Of a stretch of DNA of 64,000 nt, positions 17,520 to 26,054 are shown piece by piece (the stretch's first letter is position 1; every line of letters begins with the position of its first letter). Under the pieces are notes generated by a model. That model searched no databases and was not told the origin of the DNA. It saw only the letters and a program-made list of their open reading frames with translations. Source of the stretch: CAZCAC01 sp964496575 (GTDB lineage: Bacteria; Planctomycetota; UBA1135; GCA-002686595); assembly GCA_964496575.1 (NCBI GenBank), contig CAZCAC010000010.1, positions 1-64,000 on the forward strand. Direction: 5' to 3'. The position numbers and the translations under genes were made by a program.

Positions 17520-19370
17520 ATGAGCCCCGAACGAGAGACGCAGCACTTCCAGGCCGAGGTCCAGGAGCTCCTGGACCTGATGATCCACTCCCTCTACACG
17601 CACCAGGAGATCTTCTTGCGCGAGCTGATCTCCAACGCCAGTGACGCCCTCGACCGACTGCGCTTCCAGGGGTTGACCGAGCCCGCCCTGCTGGAAGGGG
17701 ACGAGGAGCTCCGGATCGAGCTGATCATCGACGAGGAGGCGCGAACCTTGACCGTCACCGACAACGGGATCGGGATGGATCGAGAGGGCCTCGTCCGCGG
17801 GCTGGGCACCATCGCCAACTCCGGGACGAGGCGCTTCTTGCAGGAGCTGAAGGAACGCGAAGAGGAGGCCTCGCCGGAGCTGATCGGTCAGTTCGGCGTG
17901 GGCTTCTACTCCAGCTTCATGGTCGCCGATCGCGTCGAGGTGGAGACGCGGAAGGCCGGCGAGGAGACCGGCCTCCGCTGGAGCTCGGAGGCGGACGGGC
18001 AGTACACCATCGAGGAGGCCGAGGGGCTGTCGCGCGGCACTCGCGTGATCCTCCACCTGAAACCGCTCGAGGAGGAGGGCACCGACTACCTCGTCGAGAG
18101 CAAGTTGCGCTCCCTGATCGGCCGGTACTCCGACTTCGTCGAGTACCCGATCCGGTTCGGCGAGGACACGCTGAACTCGATGCGGCCGATCTGGACGCGG
18201 GCCAAGTCGGAGATCACCGAAGAGGAACACGCCGAGTTCTACCGGCACCTGACTCACGACTTCCGCGAGCCGCTGGACGTGATCCACTTCAAGGCGGAGG
18301 GCACGCTGGAGTACACCGCGCTCCTGTACCTGCCGAGCGAGCGTCCCGTCGATCTCTTTCAGGAGCGGCAGGTGCGCGCCCGGCTGTCGCTCTACGTACG
18401 CCGCGTCCAGGTCAGCGACGAGTGCGAGGACCTGCTCCCGCCGTGGCTGCGCTTCGTGCGCGGTGTGGTCGAGGCCTCCGACCTGCCGCTGAACGTCTCG
18501 CGGGAGATCCTGCAGTCGAATCCGCACGTACGGGCGATTCAGAAGCGCCTGACCAAGAAAGTGCTCAGCGCCCTGGAGGCGATGGCTGGAGCCGAGCGCG
18601 AGAAGTACGAGAAGTTCTGGACCGCCTTCGGGGCGGTGATCAAGGAGGGGATCTGTGCCGGCGAGGACGAGGACCGGCGCCTCTCCAAGCTGTGCCTGTT
18701 CCACACCAGTGATCTCGACGGCTGGAGCTCGCTCGACGCCTACGTCGCGCGGATGCCCGAGGATCAGGAGGCGATCTACTACATCACCGGCGCGGATCGC
18801 GAGGCGCTGGCGGCCACACCGCACCTGGAGGTCTTCCGCAAGCGCAGCTTCGAGGTGCTCTACCTGACCGACCCCGTCGACGAGTGGCTGATCGACGCGC
18901 TGGGTGAGTACGACGGCAAGCCGCTGCGCTCGGTGCACGGCGACGACGTGGGGCTCGGGGACGAGGAGGCGGAGAAGCTCGCCGAAGCGAGCGAGAAGTA
19001 CGCCCCGCTCTTCGAGAAGCTCGCCGAGCACCTCGGGGAGGAGGTCAAGGAGGTGCGCCTCACGGGCCGCCTCACCGATAGCCCGGCGGTCCTGGTCAGC
19101 GAGGCCGGGGCGCCGCGGCCGCACATGGAGCGGCTGATGCGGGAGATGCACGGCCACGCGATGAAGACCCCGCGGATCCTGGAGCTGAACGCCGAGCACC
19201 CCTCGGTCGGCGGTCTCGAGGAGATGTTCACCGCCGACCCGGAGGACCAGCGGATCCTCGACCACGCCGAGCTCCTGTACGGGCAGGCGCTGCTCGCGGA
19301 AGGGTCGCAGCTGCCCGATCCGGCGCGTTTCTCGAAGCTGATCAGCGAGTTGATGGTCGGGTCCAGCTGA
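17520..19370 (+). CDS. htpG: Molecular chaperone HtpG (bacterial Hsp90)
   Basis: This is a 616-residue ATP-dependent cytoplasmic chaperone. The N-terminal GHKL ATPase shows the expected motifs: ELISNASDALDRLRF (with the Asn/Asp metal-ATP contacts), DNGIGM, GTIANSG and GQFGVGFYSSFMVA, the last being the lid/Gly-rich loop. The middle domain carries the catalytic-loop Arg region (LPLNVSREILQ), and the C-terminal dimerisation domain follows. The length is close to E. coli HtpG (624). The ATG at 17520 matches the normal N-terminus (ETQHFQAEVQ.LLDLMI). The gene is alone, divergent from the matrixin gene, and is followed by a GC-rich hairpin. Confidence 0.96.
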   Translation: MSPERETQHFQAEVQELLDLMIHSLYTHQEIFLRELISNASDALDRLRFQGLTEPALLEGDEELRIELIIDEEARTLTVTDNGIGMDREGLVRGLGTIANSGTRRFLQELKEREEEASPELIGQFGVGFYSSFMVADRVEVETRKAGEETGLRWSSEADGQYTIEEAEGLSRGTRVILHLKPLEEEGTDYLVESKLRSLIGRYSDFVEYPIRFGEDTLNSMRPIWTRAKSEITEEEHAEFYRHLTHDFREPLDVIHFKAEGTLEYTALLYLPSERPVDLFQERQVRARLSLYVRRVQVSDECEDLLPPWLRFVRGVVEASDLPLNVSREILQSNPHVRAIQKRLTKKVLSALEAMAGAEREKYEKFWTAFGAVIKEGICAGEDEDRRLSKLCLFHTSDLDGWSSLDAYVARMPEDQEAIYYITGADREALAATPHLEVFRKRSFEVLYLTDPVDEWLIDALGEYDGKPLRSVHGDDVGLGDEEAEKLAEASEKYAPLFEKLAEHLGEEVKEVRLTGRLTDSPAVLVSEAGAPRPHMERLMREMHGHAMKTPRILELNAEHPSVGGLEEMFTADPEDQRILDHAELLYGQALLAEGSQLPDPARFSKLISELMVGSS

Positions 19371-19434
19371 GACCTCCCGGCGGAACCGGTCCTGACGCCG
19401 CATTCCCCTGGGAATCCCGTCATCGCGGGCGATC

Positions 19435-19460
19435 GGGAGCGCCGTGCTCCGGCGCCTCCC
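19435..19460 (+). terminator. GC-rich hairpin downstream of htpG
   Basis: A ten-pair stem with one bulged C (GGGAGCGCCG facing CGGCGCCTCCC, five-base loop) lies 64 bases after the htpG stop codon. No T-run follows, so termination is likely but not certain. Confidence 0.4.
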
Positions 19461-19574
19461 GGCCTCCCGCGCCCACATCGGGGAAGGATTACAGCGACGG
19501 CGGGCACCCGACCGATAGAGGGATCGATAGAGCCCGAGTCGAGTCCATTCCCTTTATTCCGTACGAGCGGTCCC

Positions 19575-20096
19575 ATGGTCGGAGTGAACAAGCGCAAGAA
19601 GAAGATCATCAAGCCCCAGCTCCAGTGGAGGATCATGATCGTCTTCGCCATCCTGGCGGTGACCTCGGTCATGCTGCAGGCGATCGTCCTGGGGACCACG
19701 CTGGTGATCGTCGCTGATCAGATGCCGAACGACGGGTACATCCTCGAGGGCAAGATCCAAGCCTTGATCTGGACCGGCATCCTCGGGACGGTCGTCTTCC
19801 TCCTGCCGCTCAATCTCCTGATCGGTCGCGCGCTGACCTTCAAGATCGCCGGGCCGCTGTACCGCTTCGAGGTCTACCTGAAGCAGATCGCCGCCGGGGA
19901 GCGTCCGGGCCCGTGTCGGATTCGCAAGGATGACGAGCTGCAGGAGTTCTGCCAGATCCTCAACGAGGCCGTCGCTCCGCTCAGCACGCCCTTGCCCGAG
20001 GAAGCGGAGGCGGCGGAAGAGGTTGCGGAGATCGAGGAGCCCGCCGCTCCGCTGGCCGGGACGGTGAAGGAGGCGCCCAGGATCGGCGCGTCCTGA
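19575..20096 (+). CDS. Two-helix membrane protein with HAMP-like segment
   Basis: This 173-residue protein has a very basic N-terminus (KRKKKIIK) and two membrane helices at about residues 18-46 and 62-84. It then carries a juxtamembrane segment (about 85-135) with the pattern IAGPLYRFEVYLKQIAAGE and a following DELQEFCQILNEAV helix, which looks like a HAMP-type signal relay. The tail (about 140-173) is Glu/Ala/Pro rich. There is no output domain, so it may be a stand-alone adaptor that passes a signal to a soluble partner. Similar short HAMP-like proteins occur in deltaproteobacteria and Planctomycetota. It converges on the large exported-protein gene, with 12 bases between. Confidence 0.65.
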   Translation: MVGVNKRKKKIIKPQLQWRIMIVFAILAVTSVMLQAIVLGTTLVIVADQMPNDGYILEGKIQALIWTGILGTVVFLLPLNLLIGRALTFKIAGPLYRFEVYLKQIAAGERPGPCRIRKDDELQEFCQILNEAVAPLSTPLPEEAEAAEEVAEIEEPAAPLAGTVKEAPRIGAS

Positions 20097-20108
20097 ACGA
20101 GCCCCGGA

Positions 20109-22721
20109 TCACCGGGCCACCTCGAGCAACTGCAGTCGGGCCAGGAAGCCGCCCATCGTGCCGGTGCGATCGATCCCCCGGAGCGCGTTGCCCAGAAAGA
20201 GCGTGCGGTAGACGGAGGACAGATCCTGGTGCGCTCGCCCGTAGACGAGGGTGCGCCGCAGGTAGCGATTCGCCGTTCCCCGGCCGGATTCCGCCTGGGT
20301 CAGGTCGGCGGCGAGGCCCAGGCTGTTGTAGCCGTAGGAGAGCTCGAGCCCTCCGTTGAAGGCGTCCTCCGGGAGGAAGTCCTTTCCCCAGTGCTTCTCG
20401 TCGCTGAAGGGAGGCGTCTGGTACCCGTCCTTGTTCGCCACGGCGAAGGCCCAGCGAGGCCCCTGCTCGTAGACCGGTGTCGAGCCGGAGGATCGCGACG
20501 ACTTCACCCGCTGCCAGACCGGACCCCAGTAGAGGTACTCCACGGTCCGCAGGAAGAGCCGCTCCAGCCTCACTCGCCGTCGATCGTCGATGCCGCGGAA
20601 GACCGACTCGCAGAGGCTGCGTTGCGCGAGGAGCAGGAGCTGGGTCTGGAAGGCGTGCGCGCCCTCGTACTTCGGATTCTGCAGGAGCGGTCCATAGCCC
20701 GATCGAATGAGGACGCCTCCCGGTGTCGCTCCCTCGACGAGCACGTCGGCGAGGCGCTTCGCCCACGGCAGGTGCCGTGCCCGCCACTCGTTCTCCGCGG
20801 TGGAGTAGTACGCGCAAAAGGCATCGATCCCCCAGGCGGTCTCGCGGTCGATGGGTAGCCCCTGGTGGGGGAACTGTCTCGCCAGCTTCTCGAGGCGGCG
20901 CAGGGTCATTCCCTGTCGCTGGCCTTCGTCTCTGTCCGCCTCGTGGAGGGCCAGCCGAAACAGCTCCGCACACAGTCGCAGGTCGTCCTCGGCGGTCGGA
21001 TCGTCGCCGATCCACAGGAGCGCCTTGGCGTTCTTGGTGTAGCGAACCCAGTGCTGGCCGTCGTGCGGCATCCAGTTGAGGATGAACTCGTCGGAGCCGG
21101 GGTGCTTGCCGCCGGGCTCGAACGGGGTGCCGCCGTCGTACGGGGGGCGTCGCTTCGTCCTGGCGACCTCGGTCACCTGCGGGGAGACCGCTGGGCCCCC
21201 GCGGTAGGGCAGGCGAAAGGCCGGAACGGTCTGGCGGGCGTAGTTGCGGAAGTCGAAGGGAATCACGGGGGTCCGCCCCTGCTCCCTCTCCTCGACCCAC
21301 TCGAAGAACCCCACCGGTTCACCCCGGCGATCCCACATCGCCTGCGGCTGCCGCGAGGTGTTCATCCGGTGCACCAGCTCCAGGCGCGAGTAGTCGGCGG
21401 TGGAGATCCCGCCGATCGCGCGGTGTCCCTCGACGAAGGAGATTTCCTCGCCGCCGGTGCCTCCTTCGATCGAGATGAAGTAGGGGTGCGCCCAGCCGAG
21501 CACCGGGGACTTGGAGGGGTAGGGACCCGGCTCGCCGCTCGTCAGCTGTTGCGCGAGCTGTGCGTGCCGTTGCTCGTCCAGGAGGCGAAGCGCCCGCTTG
21601 CCGCGGTTGCCCTTGTGCTCGATGAAGTCCATCGAGGGGAGCAGGTCGCGCTGGGGGAAGTACCGCGCGGTCTCCGGATTCGACCACGACCAGTGCGAGG
21701 TGGAGTGTGCGCAGAAGCCGAGCCCTTCCTTGGCGAGTCGCGCGAGGCCCGCCTGCTCCCCGCCTCGGGGGACCAGGGCGAGGCGGCGCAGGAATTGCAT
21801 CTGCGGGGCCATCAGGTGCAGCTGGCCATCCTCGAACGGCGCCACGATCGGGTAGACGGTCCACTCACCCTCGCGGTAGGGGGCGCCGAAGAAGGGATCG
21901 CGGACCTCGGGCAGCACCTTCAGGTCGAGGGGCACGCACAGCTCCAGGCTCTGCCAGTAGACCGGACCGAGCACCTCCTCGCCGACCTCGGCGGGGCGCG
22001 CTCCGGCGATCACGCCGTTGTGCAGGCGCAGGTCGAGGCTGAGCGGAAGCTCGCCGGTGTAGTCGGAGAACCACGCGATCACCCCGAGGAGGTGAGGCAG
22101 GGGCGGACCCGCGCGTTCGGTGGTGTCGGGTTCCTCGACCGGCATCATCACACCGGCGACACGGAACTGGTTCAGCCATCGCCCCGCCTTGCGCACGGTG
22201 CGAGCGCCGAAACCGGGATCCTCCGCGTCGGCCAGGAGGTCGAAGGCGTAGAGGTTGCCGTAGACGTCGCGTGCGCGCAGCACGAGGCGCCTCTCGCGGG
22301 GGAGGAGCTCCCGCAGGACTATCCCGGGAACGTGGGCCGGGGCGGACGGATGGGCGGCCCGAACCACGGCGAAGCGGATCGGCTCGCCCGGTCTATCTTC
22401 CGGGGCCCGTTGCACCCGGGCGAGGAGCTGGACGACGTCCCACTCGCCGGTGGGGTAGCGGCTCACCCCGCACAGCTGAGCGGGAATCACCGGTTCGCCG
22501 GTGGAGTGGGAGACGACGCCGAAGGGGATCGACTCCGCCCCGGGGGAGAGCTCGCCGGGGGGGAGGGGGATGGTCGCGCGCAGGACGAAGGACTCCTGCT
22601 TCGGCGCGAGCACGTCGATCCAGGCGACCGTCTCGCCTTCCTGTCCCTGACCGCCAGGCGAGGCGGAGGCGGTTGCGAGGAGCGAGAGGAGGGAGAGGGC
22701 GATCGGGAGGAGGGCGGTCAT
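20109..22721 (-). CDS. Large exported protein of unknown function
   Basis: This 870-residue protein has a cleavable signal peptide (residues 1-20) and no further membrane segments. The N-terminal 100 residues form an apparent beta-rich domain (FVLRATIPLPPGELSP..ESIPFGVV, then WDVVQLLARV). That resembles the RIFT-barrel N-terminus of exo-rhamnogalacturonan-lyase-like enzymes, but this is only a pattern impression. The rest is long, rich in Trp/Tyr/His, with paired helices from about residue 560 (LCAELFRLALHEADRD, GIDAFCAYYSTAENEW) as in alpha/alpha-toroid carbohydrate enzymes. I cannot identify catalytic residues. A secreted polysaccharide-active enzyme is a reasonable guess, not a finding. 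It is not in an obvious operon. Confidence 0.68.
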   Translation of the reverse strand: MTALLPIALSLLSLLATASASPGGQGQEGETVAWIDVLAPKQESFVLRATIPLPPGELSPGAESIPFGVVSHSTGEPVIPAQLCGVSRYPTGEWDVVQLLARVQRAPEDRPGEPIRFAVVRAAHPSAPAHVPGIVLRELLPRERRLVLRARDVYGNLYAFDLLADAEDPGFGARTVRKAGRWLNQFRVAGVMMPVEEPDTTERAGPPLPHLLGVIAWFSDYTGELPLSLDLRLHNGVIAGARPAEVGEEVLGPVYWQSLELCVPLDLKVLPEVRDPFFGAPYREGEWTVYPIVAPFEDGQLHLMAPQMQFLRRLALVPRGGEQAGLARLAKEGLGFCAHSTSHWSWSNPETARYFPQRDLLPSMDFIEHKGNRGKRALRLLDEQRHAQLAQQLTSGEPGPYPSKSPVLGWAHPYFISIEGGTGGEEISFVEGHRAIGGISTADYSRLELVHRMNTSRQPQAMWDRRGEPVGFFEWVEEREQGRTPVIPFDFRNYARQTVPAFRLPYRGGPAVSPQVTEVARTKRRPPYDGGTPFEPGGKHPGSDEFILNWMPHDGQHWVRYTKNAKALLWIGDDPTAEDDLRLCAELFRLALHEADRDEGQRQGMTLRRLEKLARQFPHQGLPIDRETAWGIDAFCAYYSTAENEWRARHLPWAKRLADVLVEGATPGGVLIRSGYGPLLQNPKYEGAHAFQTQLLLLAQRSLCESVFRGIDDRRRVRLERLFLRTVEYLYWGPVWQRVKSSRSSGSTPVYEQGPRWAFAVANKDGYQTPPFSDEKHWGKDFLPEDAFNGGLELSYGYNSLGLAADLTQAESGRGTANRYLRRTLVYGRAHQDLSSVYRTLFLGNALRGIDRTGTMGGFLARLQLLEVAR

Positions 22722-23031
22722 GGGCGGTGCAGCTGTGACTTGTGGTTCGCATTATGGGCTTTCCGGCAATCCGAGGAAGTGGGGGAGAAACCGAAAGCCC
22801 CGGGGATGGAAAGGTTGAGAGAGGCGGTCGGGAGATGTGGGGGGGAGGCCTGGGTCAAGGCGTCCGCCTTCGGCGAACGCCACGCCGGCATCGGGTCATT
22901 CCCGTCCGCCTCTGCCGAACGCCACACCCTCAAACCGGCCCCCGGCCAACCCAGGCCCGATTCCGTCGAGCCGGGACGAGAAACGGTCCCCTTCCCCCTG
23001 CAGTGCCCACGTGCCGGATAGAATCCCGCCG
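22722..23031. other. Divergent intergenic region with a 42-nt repeat pair
   Basis: This is a 310-base gene-free stretch between two divergent genes. It holds two adjacent copies of a 42-nt repeat (22861-22944, listed separately). Outside those copies I see no RNA gene or clear promoter. Confidence 0.45.
22861..22944 (+). repeat. Tandem pair of a 42-nt dispersed repeat, locus 1
   Basis: Two head-to-tail units of 42 bases start at 22861 and 22903 with CGTCCGCCT and contain CGAACGCCA and (in the first) GCCGGCA-CGGG. The first unit matches a unit at 56170-56211, 33 kb away, at about 35 of 42 positions. The second unit is degenerate in its 3' half, so its end is approximate. Confidence 0.65.
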
Positions 23032-23655
23032 ATGTCTCCCCCGTCCGCGGAACCATGCACGCGACGGGTCCTCGTGGTCTTCGGCGGTGGTCGAGCCGGG
23101 GGGCTCGGGCGGGAGCTCGTCGAGGGGGCGTTGCGCACCCTGCACGACGCCGGTGCCCTGGTGCGGGTGCACGACCTCCTGGCCGACGGTTTCGACCCGG
23201 TACTCCACCTGGCGGAAGACCAGCCACACGCGCGCGCCTGCTCGGACGGCGAAGATCCGCTCGCTTCGCGCTACCAGGCGGATGTCCGCTGGGCCAGCTG
23301 CTTCCTCGTCGTGCACCCGGTCTGGTGGTTCGCCCCTCCGGCGATCCTCAAGGGGTGGATCGACCGGATCCTGGTCGACGGAATCGCCCTGGAGCAGCAC
23401 GACGGAACCTCCCCCTCCCCGCTCCTCGAAGGGCGGCGCGCGCTGGTGGTGCAGACCTTCAACACCAGCCGTGCGATCGACCGCGTCGCCTTCCTCGGCA
23501 TCAGCGCCTTCTTCTGGAAGCGCGTCGTCTTCCACTCCGTCGGCGTCGGCCGCGTCGCGCGCCTACCCCTCTACTCGGTCGAGAAGCTGAGCCAGGCGCG
23601 CCTGGAGCGGTTCCGGGCGCGCCTGGACAGGGCGATTCGGGCCTTGCTGGAATAG
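23032..23655 (+). CDS. NAD(P)H-dependent flavodoxin-fold oxidoreductase
   Basis: This is a 207-residue cytoplasmic protein of the flavodoxin-2 (NQO1/MdaB/KefF) family, which transfers two electrons from NAD(P)H through FMN or FAD to quinones. The first strand is VLVVFGGGRAGG with the phosphate-loop position. The family signature is the Trp pair VVHPVWWFAPPAILKGWIDR (about residues 95-114), which binds flavin. The glycine loop after the first strand is altered (GGGRAGG rather than the usual HP.P..S), so cofactor preference may differ. The ATG at 23032 lies just before the first strand. The gene is divergent from the 870-residue exported protein and convergent with the radical SAM gene. Confidence 0.8.
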   Translation: MSPPSAEPCTRRVLVVFGGGRAGGLGRELVEGALRTLHDAGALVRVHDLLADGFDPVLHLAEDQPHARACSDGEDPLASRYQADVRWASCFLVVHPVWWFAPPAILKGWIDRILVDGIALEQHDGTSPSPLLEGRRALVVQTFNTSRAIDRVAFLGISAFFWKRVVFHSVGVGRVARLPLYSVEKLSQARLERFRARLDRAIRALLE

Positions 23656-23664
23656 GCCGGCGAC

Positions 23665-25206
23665 TCAGTCCATGTGCGCCATCACGCGCTCGTCACCCAT
23701 CTGCAGACGAGTCGCCATCCGGTGGACGACCTTCGCGCCGACCGCGGAGAGGATCCGGATGAAACCCTTGGTGGTGACGCGGGAGAAGAAATCGACGGGC
23801 GCCCAGGAGCGGAAGCTGCGGTAGCCCTGCGAGCGGTTGTACAGGGTGTTCTGCTCGGTGACCATCCACTCCGAGTAGAGCATGTACATCAGGAGCAGCG
23901 GCTTCGAGAGGACCCGGCTGTGCAGCGTCTTCCGCGCGGTGGGCAGCAACCAGGGGAAGCGCACCAGGACCGGGAACCACTTGTGCAGGTTCTCGATCGC
24001 CTGCTTGTCCTTCAGCTCGATCGACGTGCCGCGGTTGAACTGCGCGGGGAAGTCGTCGTACTCCGCGACGGCGATTCCCATGTTCTTGGTGATCTCGTTG
24101 AGCTCGAACTCGGGGTAGGGCTGCACGATCGAGCAGAGCGGGTGGTCGACCTTGCACTCGATGTTGAGCTTGACCGTGTCGATGTCGTCCTCGACCGTGC
24201 CCCCCGGGCCGCCCAGCATGTTCAAGGAACCCAGGCGGATGCCGTACTTCCGGATCCACATCGACGCGTTGACCAGCTCCTCGCGCTCCGTGTTCTTCTT
24301 GTAGATCTCGTTCCGCATGTGGTCGTTCGCCGCCTCGAACGCGATCCGGGCGTAGATGCAGCCGGCGTCCTTCAGCATGCGGATGTGCTCCTCCTTGGTC
24401 ATGTTCGCCATCAGGATGACGTCGAAGGGGAGACCGACCTCGCGGGGCCAGCGCTCGGAGAACTCCTCGAGCCAGTCCGTGCGCAGGTTGAAGATGTCGT
24501 CGAGGAAGTGGACGAAGCGCAGCGGGTACTGCTGCCGCATCAGCTGGACTTCCTCGATCACGTGGTCGACCGAGCGCTTGCGGACGTACGCGTTGTTCCG
24601 CGCCTTGTAGACCTTGCCCCGCATGGCGTGGTGGAAGCAGAACGTGCAGCTCATCGGGCAGCCGCGCTGGGTGACCACCACCTTGCGCGGGCTGTTCGCG
24701 TAGAGCGGCTGCGCGTCGTAGATCACCGAGCGATCGGGGATGCCGAGCGAGTCGAGATCGGTGACCAGCGGCCGCAGCGGGTTCTTGATCAACTCCCCGC
24801 CCTCGTCGGCGTAGGCGAGGTTCTCGATCCCCCGCCAGTCCTCACCCCTCTCCAGTGCGTTCAGGAGGTCGACGAACGCCTCTTCCCCCTCCCCGAGGCA
24901 GATCGCGTCGACGGCGGGATCCTGAGCCGCGTCGGGCACGAAGGTCACGTGGGGGCCGCCCATCAGCGAGAAGAAGTCCATCTTCGACTTGAGCAGGCGG
25001 TTGACGTCGAAGATCGCCTTGTGATTGCCGGTCATCAGCGACCAGGTGATGACGTCCGGTGCGTACTCCTTGACCTTGGAGAGCCATTTCGGATCCGGGA
25101 CGAAGAGGGCGGACATCTCGTGCCCGGCGTCCTTGGCGGCGCGGGACAGATACATCGGCCCGATCATCTCCTGGGGGAGGGTCCGGGTGATATGGAGGAC
25201 TTTCAC
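23665..25206 (-). CDS. Cobalamin-binding radical SAM protein (B12-type)
   Basis: This 513-residue enzyme has an N-terminal B12-binding Rossmann-like domain (about residues 1-135; HITRTLPQEMIGPMYLSRAA, then GGPHVTF and the LGEGEEAF string typical of these proteins). A radical SAM domain follows with the 4Fe-4S motif C183-PMS-C187-TF-C190. The usual DxHxxG cobalamin His motif is absent, as in many class B members. Such enzymes act as methyltransferases, cyclases or hopanoid/lipid-modifying enzymes; the substrate cannot be read from sequence. The C-terminal 130 residues are helical and Trp/Arg-rich. The start is a GTG at 25206, the first residue before KVLHIT; no strong Shine-Dalgarno is seen. 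It is monocistronic. Confidence 0.85.
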   Translation of the reverse strand: MKVLHITRTLPQEMIGPMYLSRAAKDAGHEMSALFVPDPKWLSKVKEYAPDVITWSLMTGNHKAIFDVNRLLKSKMDFFSLMGGPHVTFVPDAAQDPAVDAICLGEGEEAFVDLLNALERGEDWRGIENLAYADEGGELIKNPLRPLVTDLDSLGIPDRSVIYDAQPLYANSPRKVVVTQRGCPMSCTFCFHHAMRGKVYKARNNAYVRKRSVDHVIEEVQLMRQQYPLRFVHFLDDIFNLRTDWLEEFSERWPREVGLPFDVILMANMTKEEHIRMLKDAGCIYARIAFEAANDHMRNEIYKKNTEREELVNASMWIRKYGIRLGSLNMLGGPGGTVEDDIDTVKLNIECKVDHPLCSIVQPYPEFELNEITKNMGIAVAEYDDFPAQFNRGTSIELKDKQAIENLHKWFPVLVRFPWLLPTARKTLHSRVLSKPLLLMYMLYSEWMVTEQNTLYNRSQGYRSFRSWAPVDFFSRVTTKGFIRILSAVGAKVVHRMATRLQMGDERVMAHMD

Positions 25207-25477
25207 GGTGGAATGGGGGGGAGCTCGAGCGCTGAGTTGATTGTCCCGAGCCTCTCTTCGGGTCGGCCGGGGGGGGGAACCATACTCTAATCCCGATATT
25301 GGGCCGAGGTAGGAGAGACGTCCTGGAAGTGTGGGGCCTGGAGAGCTCCGGAGCCGGTGGTCCACTTCTCCCGGGTGAGCCGGAGCGGCGCCGGAGCGAG
25401 CCACCTGGACCGGACCGGGGTCGATCCCCGACGCCGAAGACGTTGCTCGGATCGGTTTGTGGTGATACAGATGTTCC

Positions 25478-26053
25478 GTGACCCTCGCCCGAGCCTTCCT
25501 CGTCGGCTACGTCCTGCTCTTCCTGATCTGCGCGATCGATCCGTACGACCGGGGAGTGTGGTTCGCCGAGAACGCCCCGATCGTCCTGGTGGTGGCGGGC
25601 CTCGCCGTGGCGAACAGGTATCACCGCTTCAGCGTGACCAGCCTGCTCCTGCTGGCGGTGTTTCCGTTCCTGCACACCATCGGCGGGCACTTCACCTTCG
25701 AGAGGGTCCCGTTCGACTGGGTCACCGACCTCTTCGCCTTCGAGCGCAACCACTACGATCGAATCGCGCACTTCAGCGTCGGCTTCTACGCCTACCCATT
25801 GGCGGAGATCCTCTGGCGGCGGCGGCTGGTGAGCAGCGCGTGGATTCTCTACCTCTTCCCGCTCACGGTGATCATGGCCGTCGCCGCGGGGTACGAGGTG
25901 CTCGAGTGGCTCTACGCGATCAGCGCGGATGCAGACGCGGGCATCGCGGTGCTCGGCTCGCAAGGCGATCAGTGGGACGCGCAGAAGGACATCCTCGCCG
26001 ACACCCTGGGCGCGATCGTCGCACTGGTGCTGTTCCGCTTCCGCCGCGAGTAG
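25478..26053 (+). CDS. yjdF: YjdF/DUF2238-family inner membrane protein
   Basis: This 191-residue integral membrane protein of the YjdF (DUF2238) family has about five or six hydrophobic helices. Family landmarks are HTIGGHFTFERVPF near residue 67, RNHYDRIAHFSVGF near 90, the acidic YEVLEW and the closing GSQGDQWDAQKDILADTLGA near 155-180. The function of the family is unknown. It starts with GTG at 25478, placed at the beginning of the first helix. Its stop codon is one base from the stop codon of the convergent gene, leaving no room for a separate terminator. Confidence 0.85.
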   Translation: MTLARAFLVGYVLLFLICAIDPYDRGVWFAENAPIVLVVAGLAVANRYHRFSVTSLLLLAVFPFLHTIGGHFTFERVPFDWVTDLFAFERNHYDRIAHFSVGFYAYPLAEILWRRRLVSSAWILYLFPLTVIMAVAAGYEVLEWLYAISADADAGIAVLGSQGDQWDAQKDILADTLGAIVALVLFRFRRE

Positions 26054-26054
26054 A

